IMG/VR virus record: IMGVR_UViG_3300037485_000279
Location: 1-24,982 of that record
Direction: 5' to 3' (one strand)
Length of the DNA stretch: 24,982 bases
Source: a virus
Below the pieces are notes generated by a model. It searched no databases, was not told the origin of the DNA, and saw only the letters and a list, made by a program, of their open reading frames with translations. This document shows positions 1 to 7,177 of this stretch, piece after piece (within the stretch, counting starts at the first letter, position 1; each line of letters begins with the position of its first letter). Position numbers and translations under genes: made by a program.

Positions 1-3
1 TGC

Positions 4-45
4 GCGGTAGTTCTTCTTAGGGAGGACTTACCGTCAAATTTTTTT
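4..45 (+). terminator. Rho-independent terminator of an upstream gene
   Basis: Bases 5-16 can pair with 21-33 (about 12 pairs, one bulged T at 28, two G-U pairs) around a TTAG loop. The stem is followed by seven T at 39-45. This is the classical hairpin plus T-run layout for + strand transcription. It would end a transcript entering from the left, so the promoter region that follows probably starts a new transcription unit. Confidence 0.6.
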
Positions 46-57
46 ATTATTTTCAAT

Positions 58-69
58 CAACACGTGTTG
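58..69. promoter_or_regulatory. 12-bp perfect palindrome, operator-like
   Basis: CAACACGTGTTG is identical to its own reverse complement. It touches the candidate -35 hexamer at 67-72, a position where a bound dimeric repressor would block polymerase. The binding protein is unknown; the helix-turn-helix proteins encoded just downstream are obvious candidates, but that is inference. Confidence 0.4.
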
Positions 70-97
70 GATAAACTACACAATCTTCCTTTATACT
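67..97 (+). promoter_or_regulatory. Candidate sigma70-type promoter for the late genes
   Basis: TTGGAT at 67-72 and TATACT at 92-97 resemble -35 and -10 boxes but are separated by 19 bases, longer than the optimum of 17. The surroundings (38-125) are strongly AT-rich, and the site lies just after a terminator and before the first gene. It could also be read by a phage polymerase or need an activator. Transcription would start near 104 and leave a leader of about 150 bases before the ATG at 253. Confidence 0.35.
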
Positions 98-168
98 GTG
101 GTATCCCTTAATAGATATATATACGTGGTTAGGGTAAATTGGCTTCTAGCGGTTGTGTAGCAAGGGTT

Positions 169-232
169 ACAGCTGTTTTAGCCCTGTTAGTTGTACCTAA
201 CACTTCTGTTGGAATTCTCTCACAGCTGTTAG
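169..232. promoter_or_regulatory. Cluster of small palindromes and a dyad in the leader
   Basis: The palindrome ACAGCTGT occurs at 169-176 and again at 222-229, both times followed by T. Between them lies the dyad TGTTAG (185-190), six bases, CTAACA (197-202). The heptamer CTGTTAG recurs at 184-190 and 226-232. This clustering looks more like a protein-binding leader than coding sequence and supports starting the first gene at 253. No regulator has been identified. Confidence 0.35.
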
Positions 233-252
233 ATTTTGCACTTGGGGTTTGT

Positions 253-615
253 ATGCTAAAGGCTAAGGTTGTTGATACGGATACTGGGGAGGAATTTAAG
301 GCTTTCCCTGTGTTTGCTAGGAAGAATGTTGATTGGTCGTTTATCCAGTTGAGTCAGGATGGGGCTAAGAAGTTGGCTGCTAACCATGATTTGTCTGCTG
401 CTTCTCTTAGAGTGTTTATCTGGTTGTGCGGGAGTGCTGACCATCACTGTGTTGTTAAGGCTACTCAGGGAGAGATAGCGGAAGGGATCGGGATAAGTAG
501 ATGGTCTGTGAATGCTGCGGTAAAGGTTCTCATTGAACAGAAGTATGTAGAGCAGGTTGCTGTTATTGGATACGGTCTGAACAAGGACGTGGTTCGGCGG
601 GGGGGTAAGAAATGA
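253..615 (+). CDS. Winged-helix DNA-binding protein (RepL/MarR-like), possible small terminase or regulator
   Basis: The protein has 120 residues from the ATG at 253. A longer reading from TTG at 139 adds a hydrophobic, poorly conserved-looking stretch over palindrome-rich DNA, so I prefer 253, with a purine-rich TTGGGG five bases upstream. Residues about 50-100 look like a winged helix-turn-helix: a helix, a VVKATQGEIAEGIGIS recognition region, then a strand-rich wing. RepL plasmid-replication proteins and MarR-type regulators share this pattern. The next gene encodes a similar domain (shared SQ/TQ-x-E/D-IAE and S-x-x-SVN positions) and overlaps it by ATGA. Small terminase subunits also bind DNA with helix-turn-helix domains and usually sit here, so that role is possible but unproven. 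Confidence 0.6.
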   Translation: MLKAKVVDTDTGEEFKAFPVFARKNVDWSFIQLSQDGAKKLAANHDLSAASLRVFIWLCGSADHHCVVKATQGEIAEGIGISRWSVNAAVKVLIEQKYVEQVAVIGYGLNKDVVRRGGKK

Positions 616-908
616 GCCTTGATATCGCTTTGAGCCAAGAGGCTTTAGACAAGCTAATGAGAAGCCATGTTGGGGCATTGACGTTCAAGTTGTTCTTCTT
701 CATTGTTGGGAACATGAACGAGAACTACGTTGTTCTTATGTCTCAGAAGGACATTGCTGAATGCCTTGATTGCTCTCTCTGTTCCGTGAATAAGTCGCTG
801 GCTTCTCTCAGAAGGCTTCGTTTCATTAAATCAGGAAACAAGTGCATTGAGATTTGCAGACACGTTGTAACGTTCGATATTCCCGAAGGGAAAGAAGATG
901 GCCGGTAA
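612..908 (+). CDS. Second winged-helix protein, paralogue of the preceding gene; candidate small terminase subunit
   Basis: The protein has 98 residues and starts inside the stop of the previous gene (ATGA), implying coupled translation. Residues about 25-75 carry a helix-turn-helix: LMSQKDIAECLDCS followed by SVNKSLASLRRLRFI. This aligns with the upstream protein at VV, SQ, IAE and SVN without gaps over most of the domain. Cysteines are unusually frequent (four). The last codons overlap the terminase gene by 11 bases. The place directly before the large subunit is where a small terminase subunit is normally encoded, but the winged-helix resemblance to RepL-type proteins makes a regulator equally possible. 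Confidence 0.55.
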   Translation: MSLDIALSQEALDKLMRSHVGALTFKLFFFIVGNMNENYVVLMSQKDIAECLDCSLCSVNKSLASLRRLRFIKSGNKCIEICRHVVTFDIPEGKEDGR

Positions 909-2448
909 CAGGAAGCAGTACAGGGATGAAGAAGAACAGGCGCTGATGATTCATTTATGGACGCCTGAGATTGCGGATGATCCTGAGATGTTTGTACGGT
1001 TTGCTTTCCCTTGGGGTAAAGAGAACACGCCTCTCCATGAGTTCAGTGGGCCTAAGAAGTGGCAGGTCAGAGTCCTTCGGGAGATGGCTAGTCATATTAG
1101 GGAGCAGAAGAAGAACAAGTTGAATAAGCTTGATCTATCTACTTTCAGAAAAGCCGTAGCTTCTGGACGAGGGATTGGGAAGTCTGCTCTGATCTCTTGG
1201 ATTATTCTTTGGATGCTTTCAACAAGAATAGGCTCTACAGTGATAGTGAGTGCCAACTCTGAGCCTCAGTTGAAGTCTGTTACTTGGGGTGAGTTAGCGA
1301 AGTGGCACGCTATGGCGATCAATAAGCACTGGTTTGATATTAGTGCGACGAAGCTTGTTCCTGCGGATTGGTATGGGCAGTTGATTGAACGAGACTTGAA
1401 GAAAGGTTTGAAGTACTACTACGCAGAGGGAAAGCTTTGGTCTGAGGAAAACCCTGATGCTTACGCAGGGGTTCATTCTCAAGACGGAATGATGGTGATC
1501 TTTGATGAAGGCTCTGGTATTCCACAGCCGATTTGGGATGTTGCACAAGGTTACTTCACTGATCCTATTGTTGACAGATATTGGATGGCGTTTTCTAACC
1601 CTCGAAGAAACGAGGGGGCTTTCTTTGAATGCTTTCATGCTAAACGTAACTTCTGGAACACAGAACAGATTGACGCAAGGACGGTTGAATATGTTGATCC
1701 GAAGATATATGAAGCAATTATTGACGAACATGGTATTGATTCAAGACAGGCAAAGGTTGAGGTCTATGGCGAGTTTCCTACTTCTGGCGAAGATCAGTTC
1801 ATATCTCCGGTAGTCGTGCATGACGCAATGACCAGAGAGTTGAATGATGACCCCGGCGCTCCTTTGGTTATGGGTGTTGATGTAGCTCGGTTCGGTGATG
1901 ACCAGTCAGTCATTTGTTTCCGCAGAGGAAGGGATGCAAGATCTATTCCTTGGATTAAGTTCAAAGGAGTCGATACGGTTGAGCTAACGAATGCAATTTG
2001 TCGATTTGCTGACAAGTACAGTCCAGAAGCAATCTTTGTGGATGGTGGCGGAGTCGGTGGTGGTGTTGTGGATCAATTGAAGGCTCTAAGGTACAAGGTC
2101 ATTGAGGTACAAGCCGGTTCTTCTGCTGATGACAAGAACAAGTACCAGAACAAACGAGTCGAGATGTGGGATAGAGCAAGAGAGTGGTTATCTATTGGAT
2201 GCGTTCCTAACGACAATCAACTTGTTAAAGACGCCTGCGGTATTCACTATAGATACACAATAACTGGAAACCAGATGCAGCTTGAAAGAAAGGACGAGAT
2301 GAAGAAGAGAGGAATGTCTAGCCCTGACGTATTTGAGGCTTTGTGCCAGACCTTTGCAAAACCTGTCGCCAGAACGGATACAAGGCATAGCCGCAGTAAT
2401 CGGAGAGTGACTATTGCAAATGATGTTGACTATTCCATATTTGGGTAA
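898..2448 (+). CDS. terL: Terminase large subunit (ATPase and nuclease)
   Basis: This is the motor that drives phage DNA into the procapsid through the portal and cuts the concatemer. The 516 residues match the usual length of the family. The ATPase half shows a Walker A loop GRGIGKS at 90-96, a Walker B strand MMVIFDE ending in Asp203-Glu204, and a coupling motif around AFSNPRRNEG at 231-240. The nuclease half has an RNase H-like fold signature: GVDVARFGDD with Asp328, IFVDGGG with Asp382, and a late acidic SPDVFEAL with Asp477. All catalytic positions appear intact. It follows two small DNA-binding proteins, one of which may be its small subunit. The packaging mode (headful, cos or terminal repeat) cannot be inferred here. 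Confidence 0.95.
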   Translation: MAGNRKQYRDEEEQALMIHLWTPEIADDPEMFVRFAFPWGKENTPLHEFSGPKKWQVRVLREMASHIREQKKNKLNKLDLSTFRKAVASGRGIGKSALISWIILWMLSTRIGSTVIVSANSEPQLKSVTWGELAKWHAMAINKHWFDISATKLVPADWYGQLIERDLKKGLKYYYAEGKLWSEENPDAYAGVHSQDGMMVIFDEGSGIPQPIWDVAQGYFTDPIVDRYWMAFSNPRRNEGAFFECFHAKRNFWNTEQIDARTVEYVDPKIYEAIIDEHGIDSRQAKVEVYGEFPTSGEDQFISPVVVHDAMTRELNDDPGAPLVMGVDVARFGDDQSVICFRRGRDARSIPWIKFKGVDTVELTNAICRFADKYSPEAIFVDGGGVGGGVVDQLKALRYKVIEVQAGSSADDKNKYQNKRVEMWDRAREWLSIGCVPNDNQLVKDACGIHYRYTITGNQMQLERKDEMKKRGMSSPDVFEALCQTFAKPVARTDTRHSRSNRRVTIANDVDYSIFG

Positions 2449-2454
2449 TATCCT
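2426..2454 (+). promoter_or_regulatory. Candidate sigma70 promoter inside the end of terL
   Basis: TTGACT (2426-2431) and TATCCT (2449-2454) are separated by exactly 17 bases. The -35 box matches consensus at five of six positions and the -10 at four of six. The predicted start near 2461 falls inside the 18-bp repeat at 2457-2474, which could then act as an operator. The second copy of the repeat lacks an equally good upstream promoter, which weakens this reading. Confidence 0.35.
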
Positions 2455-2456
2455 AT

Positions 2457-2474
2457 GTAAGCACTTACTAACGG
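2457..2474 (+). repeat. 18-bp intergenic repeat, copy 1
   Basis: GTAAGCACTTACTAACGG lies between terL and the head module and ends nine bases before the ATG at 2484. An identical copy at 24789-24806 ends nine bases before the tail fibre ATG. The first 12 bases are an inverted repeat (GTAAG, CA, CTTAC). The 3' part ACTAACGGAG loosely resembles the downstream half of T3/T7-type polymerase promoters and also leads into a Shine-Dalgarno GGAG. A promoter, operator or translational element is possible. Confidence 0.7.
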
Positions 2475-2483
2475 AGCATCGAA

Positions 2484-2702
2484 ATGGGTAAAGTCGTCAG
2501 TTCTATCTTTGGTGGCGCAAAAGCTCCGAAAGCTCCAGCTCCACCGCCGCCGCCTACCGATAACACTCAAGCCGTTAAAGACGCTGAAGCCGCACAACGC
2601 CAAAGGGCTGCTATTGGTGGACGTGCTTCGACAATGCTTACGGGCGGCGAAGGCGTAGAGGATGAAGCTGTCACTGCCAAGAAGAAGCTTCTAGGCTCGT
2701 GA
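2484..2702 (+). CDS. Small conserved phage protein before the portal gene
   Basis: The protein has 72 residues. An N-terminal segment rich in Ala, Lys and Pro contains a run of six prolines (about 19-24). It is followed by a charged helix and a GGRASTMLTGGEG stretch (about 45-57) ending in a basic tail. Small proteins with a Pro-rich start and an R/G-RAS-T-x-LTG motif are common in tailed phages next to portal or internal-protein genes, but I know no proven function. A Shine-Dalgarno GGAG lies at 2473-2476, seven bases before the ATG. It is the first gene after the 18-bp repeat, and its stop TGA overlaps the portal ATG by one base. Confidence 0.65.
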   Translation: MGKVVSSIFGGAKAPKAPAPPPPPTDNTQAVKDAEAAQRQRAAIGGRASTMLTGGEGVEDEAVTAKKKLLGS

Positions 2703-4324
2703 TGTATTCCAAGGACGAGAGAGTTAAGGACATTCTGCGAAGGGTGTCTTCTGCCCGTGGTGATCGCGGAAATTGGGAGTCTCATTGGACTGAGATCGCA
2801 GAACTCGTTCTTCCGTCTTACTCGGATATGTTCCAGTCGCAGACAAACTATCCTACGCCTGGACAAAAGAAAACAGATAAGCTTTTCGATGCCACGGCTC
2901 CGGGGGCTTTGACTCGTTTCGCTTCTGTTATGGAGTCTATTCTTACTCCACGACAACAGACTTGGCACAACATCAAGGCAACCGATCCTTATCTGATGAA
3001 GGACTACCAGACGAAACTCTGGTTTGAGGAAGCGAACAAAACATTATTCCGTTACCGTTATGGCCCAAAAGCCAACTACGCCAGTCAGCAACATGAGATT
3101 TATATGTCTCTTGGTGCTTTCGGAACAGGTTGTATATTCGTTGATGAACTCGCAGATCAACCTGGCGTTCGGTATCGAGCGATTCACCTAGCGGAGATAT
3201 TCTTCTCTGAAAACCATCAGGGAGTTATTGATACAGTCTATCGGGTCTTCAACATGAAGGGTCGGCAACTGCTTCAGAAGTTCGGAAAGAACGCGCCTGA
3301 AGACATATTGAAAGAGTATCAAAACGGACAGGATAAGGATTACGAAATCATCCATTGTGTTCGACCAAACAATGACCGTGATCCTCGCAGGATAGATTAC
3401 AAGTCAATGGCGTTCGAGTCATTGTACTGTTGTGCAAAACATCAAATGATTCTCGAAGAAGGTGGTTACAAGACGATGCCGTATATCGTCTCACGGTACA
3501 TCACGATTCCAGGAGAAACTTATGGTCGTTCTCCCGCAATGCAGGTACTTCCTGCAATCAAAACACTTAACGAACAAAAGAAAACCGTACTCAAGCAAGG
3601 GCATCGTGCCGTTGATCCGGTTCTGTTGGCTCATGATGACGGGGTTCTTGATTCTTTCTCGATGCGACCAGGCGCTATTAATTACGGTGGTGTTAGTGCC
3701 GATGGTCGTCAGCTAGTTCACGCTCTTCCTGTTGGGAATCTGAGTATCGCAAGAGACATGATGGAAGATGAACGGATGGCGATTAATGATGCCTTCCTTG
3801 TTTCTCTATTCCAGATTCTTGTCGAATCTCCAGCAATGACCGCTACGGAAGTCTTGGAACGCTCAAGAGAGAAGTCTTCATTGATTGCTCCGATCATGGG
3901 GCGTCAACAATCAGAAGCTTTAGGGCCAATGATTGAAAGAGAACTTGCCTTGTTGCTTACACAAGGCTTACTGCCTCCTCCTACGCCTGCTATGCAAGAG
4001 GCAGGAGCAGGGTACAAGATTGAATACGATTCTCCTTTGTCTCGGATGCAGAAAGCAGAAGCCGCTTCGGGTGGTCTTAGGATGTTCCAGTACGCCTCTG
4101 AAATTGCGGCCAATACGCAAGACCCTTCAAGTCTGGACTGGTTTAACGTCGATACCATGATTCCTGACTTGGCTGATGCGCAGGGCATGCCTGCCTCTTG
4201 GATGAACTCTCAAGAATCAGTGGATGCAAAGAGAGAAGGCCGTCAGCAACAAGCTGCACAACAGCAGATGCTTGAAGCGGCTCCAGCGATGGCAGGAATG
4301 ATTAAAGCCACAGGAACACGATGA
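2702..4324 (+). CDS. Portal protein (head-tail connector, T7 gp8 type)
   Basis: This protein forms the dodecameric ring at one capsid vertex through which TerL threads DNA and to which the tail attaches. The 540-residue length and sequence fit the podoviral head-tail connecting family. N-terminal RWESHW-like aromatic residues (GNWESHWTEIAEL, about 23-35) are followed by a stem/wing region and the hallmark YGRSPAMQVLPAIKTLN (about 274-290), then MTATEV (about 379-384), where Thr-Ala-Thr-Glu is typical. The tail end is Gln/Ala-rich. I take ATG at 2702, coupled to the previous stop as TGATG; GTG at 2699 would add one residue. It is followed by the Bbp19-like gene with an ATGA overlap. Confidence 0.95.
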   Translation: MYSKDERVKDILRRVSSARGDRGNWESHWTEIAELVLPSYSDMFQSQTNYPTPGQKKTDKLFDATAPGALTRFASVMESILTPRQQTWHNIKATDPYLMKDYQTKLWFEEANKTLFRYRYGPKANYASQQHEIYMSLGAFGTGCIFVDELADQPGVRYRAIHLAEIFFSENHQGVIDTVYRVFNMKGRQLLQKFGKNAPEDILKEYQNGQDKDYEIIHCVRPNNDRDPRRIDYKSMAFESLYCCAKHQMILEEGGYKTMPYIVSRYITIPGETYGRSPAMQVLPAIKTLNEQKKTVLKQGHRAVDPVLLAHDDGVLDSFSMRPGAINYGGVSADGRQLVHALPVGNLSIARDMMEDERMAINDAFLVSLFQILVESPAMTATEVLERSREKSSLIAPIMGRQQSEALGPMIERELALLLTQGLLPPPTPAMQEAGAGYKIEYDSPLSRMQKAEAASGGLRMFQYASEIAANTQDPSSLDWFNVDTMIPDLADAQGMPASWMNSQESVDAKREGRQQQAAQQQMLEAAPAMAGMIKATGTR

Positions 4325-4581
4325 ATCTAATTGAACGGGCAAGAGAGTTTCTACACCAACGTAGGAATTCTTACAAACGACTGTTCCACTTTGAAAACCG
4401 TGATGCTCAAGTTGTTTTAACAGACTTGGCTAAATTCTGCCGCGCTCACGAATCTACTTTTAATCCTGACGAACGAACTCACGCCTTGTTGGAGGGGCGT
4501 AAGGAAGTATGGCTTCGACTCCAACAACACCTCAATATGACCGAAGAAGAACTTTGGTTACTCTACTCACGTAAAGGATAA
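4321..4581 (+). CDS. Bbp19-like phage structural protein
   Basis: The protein has 86 residues and is all helical in appearance. It begins with AREFLHQRRNSYKRLF, then DLAKFCRAHESTFNPDERTHALLEGR split over residues about 36-60, and ends with HLNMTEEELWLLY. This layout (FCRA, D/ER-x-HALLEGRKEVW, HLNLS-EEL) matches the family named after Bbp19 of Bordetella phage BPP-1, always found beside portal genes. The molecular role is not established; an accessory head or assembly protein is likely. It overlaps the portal stop as ATGA and is four bases from the scaffold gene. Confidence 0.8.
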   Translation: MNLIERAREFLHQRRNSYKRLFHFENRDAQVVLTDLAKFCRAHESTFNPDERTHALLEGRKEVWLRLQQHLNMTEEELWLLYSRKG

Positions 4582-4585
4582 ACAA

Positions 4586-5428
4586 ATGGAAACTATTGCC
4601 TCCGCTGATGGCGGGAACGGCGCTGAAACTGGCGCTGCTGAGTCACAAGTGCCGGTTAATAGTTGGCATTCTGGTTTTGACCAAGAGACAGTCGGCTGGC
4701 TCGATGCGCGAGGGCTGACAAAACTTAATGAGAAAGAGGCTTTGCCGTCACTCGTCAAAGGGTTTAGAAACGCAGAGAAGTACATTGGTACGCCTGCGGA
4801 GAAGCTTCTTCGACTCCCTGATTGGGATAAAGCCGATAAGGTTGAGTTGGATCAGTTCTACGGAAAACTTGGCCGTCCGGCAGAAGCAAAGGACTACAAC
4901 ATTCAGGTTCCAGAAGGAACACCAAGAGACTTTGCTGATTGGGCGCAAGGAATCTTCCACGAAGCCGGATTGAGTCCTCGCCAAGCAAACGCGATTACAG
5001 AGAAGTGGAATGAATACGGCGGTTCTCTGATGGAGAGCCAATCCGCTCAACAACAACAAGTCACAAAAGATCAGGAAGCCGCACTTCGGCACGATTGGGG
5101 TAATGCTTATGATAAGCAACTCTCCATTGCCAAGAACGCAGCAGCGTCTATTGGACTCACGCCTGAAAAGGTTGATGCTTTACAGTCTGCGCTTGGCTAC
5201 GATGGCGTAATGAAGATGATGGCTGATATTGGCGGAAAGATCGGTGAAGCTGGTTTTGTTGGCGGTGACAGTGGCAATAACTTCAACGGAGTATTGACGC
5301 CAAGCCAAGCAGTTGCGCGACTTGCAAACCTTCAGTCTGACAAGGAATGGGTTGGTAAGTACATGGCTGGTAATATGGAAGCTAAGGCCGAAATGTCTCG
5401 TCTGATGAAGATGGCTTATCCTGATTAG
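4586..5428 (+). CDS. Capsid assembly scaffolding protein
   Basis: The 280-residue acidic, Gln- and Ala-rich, predominantly helical protein lies between portal and capsid genes, the standard place for a scaffold. Scaffolds line the procapsid interior and leave before or during packaging. The motif QFYGKLGRPAEAKDYNIQVP (about 88-107) is a hallmark of this family. A central long helix with QSAQQQQVTKDQEAALR (about 151-167) could be a coiled coil, and the C-terminus is a short helical segment with Lys and Met (EMSRLMKMAYPD), as expected for the shell-binding end. AAAGGATAAACAA precedes the ATG. No protease domain is fused to it and no separate protease gene is visible, so removal may not need cleavage. 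Confidence 0.88.
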   Translation: METIASADGGNGAETGAAESQVPVNSWHSGFDQETVGWLDARGLTKLNEKEALPSLVKGFRNAEKYIGTPAEKLLRLPDWDKADKVELDQFYGKLGRPAEAKDYNIQVPEGTPRDFADWAQGIFHEAGLSPRQANAITEKWNEYGGSLMESQSAQQQQVTKDQEAALRHDWGNAYDKQLSIAKNAAASIGLTPEKVDALQSALGYDGVMKMMADIGGKIGEAGFVGGDSGNNFNGVLTPSQAVARLANLQSDKEWVGKYMAGNMEAKAEMSRLMKMAYPD

Positions 5429-5429
5429 C

Positions 5430-5639
5430 ATGGAAAATAAAGAGATCATGCTTGAGTGTATGAAGTTGGGGTTAGCACTCACTTCGCCTACGGTTAGCAA
5501 CAGGCAAGAAGAAGTTGTAAAGTCTGCAAAAATGATTTACAGTGAAATTATTGCTGTTGATTTCAAGTCTTGCGAGTCGGACACGTTAGTAACTGAAGGC
5601 CGGAAGAAACCAGGCCCAAAGCCAAAGCCCCGAGATTAA
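5430..5639 (+). CDS. Small protein of unknown function with basic proline-rich tail
   Basis: The protein has 69 residues and begins one base after the scaffold stop. Residues 1-45 look helical (MENKEIMLECMKLG onward, moderately charged). The end, GRKKPGPKPKPRD, is an extended basic Pro-rich tail reminiscent of AT-hook-like DNA or nucleic-acid contacts, though without the exact GRP core. No clear ribosome site precedes the ATG, so coupling with the scaffold gene is likely. Its place between scaffold and capsid suggests a head assembly role. I do not recognise the family. Confidence 0.6.
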   Translation: MENKEIMLECMKLGLALTSPTVSNRQEEVVKSAKMIYSEIIAVDFKSCESDTLVTEGRKKPGPKPKPRD

Positions 5640-5669
5640 AGCAAGACTGTTTTAGAAGTAGATCGGCTC

Positions 5670-5741
5670 CTCCTAGAGGGTACGCCAAGGAATGTAGCCG
5701 CCTGAAAGGGCCACAAACTTTTGTCGTTAATTCTCTAGGAG
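5670..5741 (+). promoter_or_regulatory. Long-range inverted repeat covering the capsid ribosome-binding site
   Basis: CTCCTAGAG at 5670-5678 is the exact reverse complement of CTCTAGGAG at 5733-5741, and two flanking G-U pairs extend the stem to 11. The downstream arm contains AGGAG, the Shine-Dalgarno sequence of the capsid gene, six bases before its ATG. A smaller hairpin (ACAAACTTTTGT, 5713-5724) lies inside. The 108-base gap 5640-5747 holds no gene. In RNA the pairing would hide the ribosome site unless opened. It may instead be chance or a processing site. Confidence 0.45.
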
Positions 5742-5747
5742 ACTTTC

Positions 5748-6641
5748 ATGTCTGCAAATCTACCCACTCATTTCGTACAGCAGTACAGCACGAACATTCA
5801 ATTGCTGCTTCAAACCAAAGGCGGCAAATTCAGCCAGCATGTAATGCGCGGCACCCACCAAGGTAAAGCAGCATCGCCGGTCGATCAGTTCGGCGCTGTT
5901 GAAATGCAACCCGTTACTTCCCGCTTCGCTCCGATGGGCCGTGTTGATGCTGCCACGGATCGCCGTTGGGTTTATCCTTCGGACTTTGATCTGCCGCAGC
6001 AAATCGACTCGTTCGACAAGCTGAAGATGATTACCGATCCTTCGAGCATGTATGTTCAGAACGCTGTCAATGCTGCGCTTCGCCAGCAGGATCGCTTGAT
6101 TCTTGCTGCCTTTACTGGTACGGCAAAGACTGGCGAAACCGGCGCTACTTCCACCATCTTCACTGCGGCTAACGAAGTTGACGTAGCTGTTGGTGGCGCT
6201 AACTCGAAACTTAACGTTGCCAAAATCAAAGCCGTTAAGGAATTGATGGAAGCTAACGACGTTGATTTCGAGACTGAAGAAGTGTTCATCGGCATTACTG
6301 CTGCTGACCATGCTTCGCTTCTGAATGAAATCCAAGTGATTAGTTCTGACTTCAATAGCGGCGCACCGATCCTGCAACAAGGTCGTGTTGTTGAATTCCT
6401 TGGCTTCAAACTGATTCAATCGCAACTGGTTGAGACGGTTCTTGCTGGCACCAACGAGGTCACGTTGCCGGTATGGTGTAAGTCAGGCATGCATTGCGGC
6501 ATTTGGGATGAAATGAAAACGGACGTTTCGCAGCGTAAAGACCTGCAAGGCCTCCCGTGGCAAGTTTATCTCACCATGTCCGCTGGCGCGACTCGTCTTG
6601 AAGAAGACAAGGTCTACGCGATCGAATCATACCGCGCTTAA
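5748..6641 (+). CDS. Major capsid protein
   Basis: The 297-residue protein lies between scaffold and cement genes. Its sequence matches the podoviral capsid group that includes Bbp17 of BPP-1: an N-terminal arm THFVQQYSTNIQLLLQ, then RFAPMGRVDAATDRRWVYP (about 59-77) with the P-domain-like core, an FGFKLI-like strand (VEFLGFKLIQSQ) and GIWDEMKTDVSQRKDL near the C-terminus. An HK97 fold is expected from the family, not visible directly. No cleavable delta domain is apparent. TAGGAG gives a strong ribosome site, buried in an inverted repeat. The gene is clearly G+C-richer and uses more C-ending codons than its neighbours, as expected for a highly expressed gene. Confidence 0.92.
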   Translation: MSANLPTHFVQQYSTNIQLLLQTKGGKFSQHVMRGTHQGKAASPVDQFGAVEMQPVTSRFAPMGRVDAATDRRWVYPSDFDLPQQIDSFDKLKMITDPSSMYVQNAVNAALRQQDRLILAAFTGTAKTGETGATSTIFTAANEVDVAVGGANSKLNVAKIKAVKELMEANDVDFETEEVFIGITAADHASLLNEIQVISSDFNSGAPILQQGRVVEFLGFKLIQSQLVETVLAGTNEVTLPVWCKSGMHCGIWDEMKTDVSQRKDLQGLPWQVYLTMSAGATRLEEDKVYAIESYRA

Positions 6642-6657
6642 TTGAAAGGAATAAATC

Positions 6658-7173
6658 ATGGCTGTCGATCTTACTCTAAAATCCACCGCGATCACGAATC
6701 GTGAAGCAACTCCGCGAGTTCAGAACAATCCTGGTGCTGGCGCATCGGGAACTGTTCGCCAAGTTCAAGGTTACTTCGCTTCGGTGACTGCTTCGTTGTC
6801 CGATACTTCGGTTATCCGCATGGTTGAAGTTCCGGCCCATGCTACGGTGACTCGCGTTATCTTCGCTTCTGCTGCGCAAACCGCTGGCAACTTCAGTATT
6901 GGTGCTTATCGCACGAATTCTGACGGCGGCGCTGTTGTTGATATGGACTTCTTCGCTTCACGCATTGACTGCGCTTCTGCTGTTGCGCTGACTGACGTGA
7001 CGAACGAATCCACAACCAACACGCTTGCAAAGCAGAATCAACCGTTGTGGCAAGCCCTTGGTATGACTGAACCCGCCAAAGGCACGATGCTTGACATTGC
7101 CGCTACTGTTGATACTACGGCAGTAACGACTGGTACTGGTGCGATCACCCTCAAGGTTGAATACACCATCTAA
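6658..7173 (+). CDS. Capsid cement/decoration protein (Bbp16-like)
   Basis: The 171-residue protein is Thr-, Ala- and Val-rich with alternating hydrophobic residues, indicating a beta-sandwich. The pattern ALSDTSVIRMVEVPAHATV (about 45-65, here ASLSDTSVIRMVEVP) followed by GNFSIGAYRTNSDGG and a closing beta strand ITLKVEYTI matches the Bbp16 family, shown in BPP-1 to be the cement protein that clamps the capsid shell. It is directly downstream of the capsid gene with AAAGGAATAAATC as ribosome site, and is followed by a strong terminator, so the two are probably made together at high level. Confidence 0.85.
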   Translation: MAVDLTLKSTAITNREATPRVQNNPGAGASGTVRQVQGYFASVTASLSDTSVIRMVEVPAHATVTRVIFASAAQTAGNFSIGAYRTNSDGGAVVDMDFFASRIDCASAVALTDVTNESTTNTLAKQNQPLWQALGMTEPAKGTMLDIAATVDTTAVTTGTGAITLKVEYTI

Positions 7174-7177
7174 GCAA

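Noticed and set aside
139-252. N-terminal extension of the first gene from TTG 139
   Set aside because: Adds a hydrophobic stretch not expected for a winged-helix protein and overlaps a cluster of palindromes; ATG 253 is a better start.
5760-6425. Long open frame on the - strand opposite the capsid gene
   Set aside because: It mirrors the capsid gene's codon bias, lacks a ribosome site and encodes a composition unlike any family; the + strand frame is clearly real.
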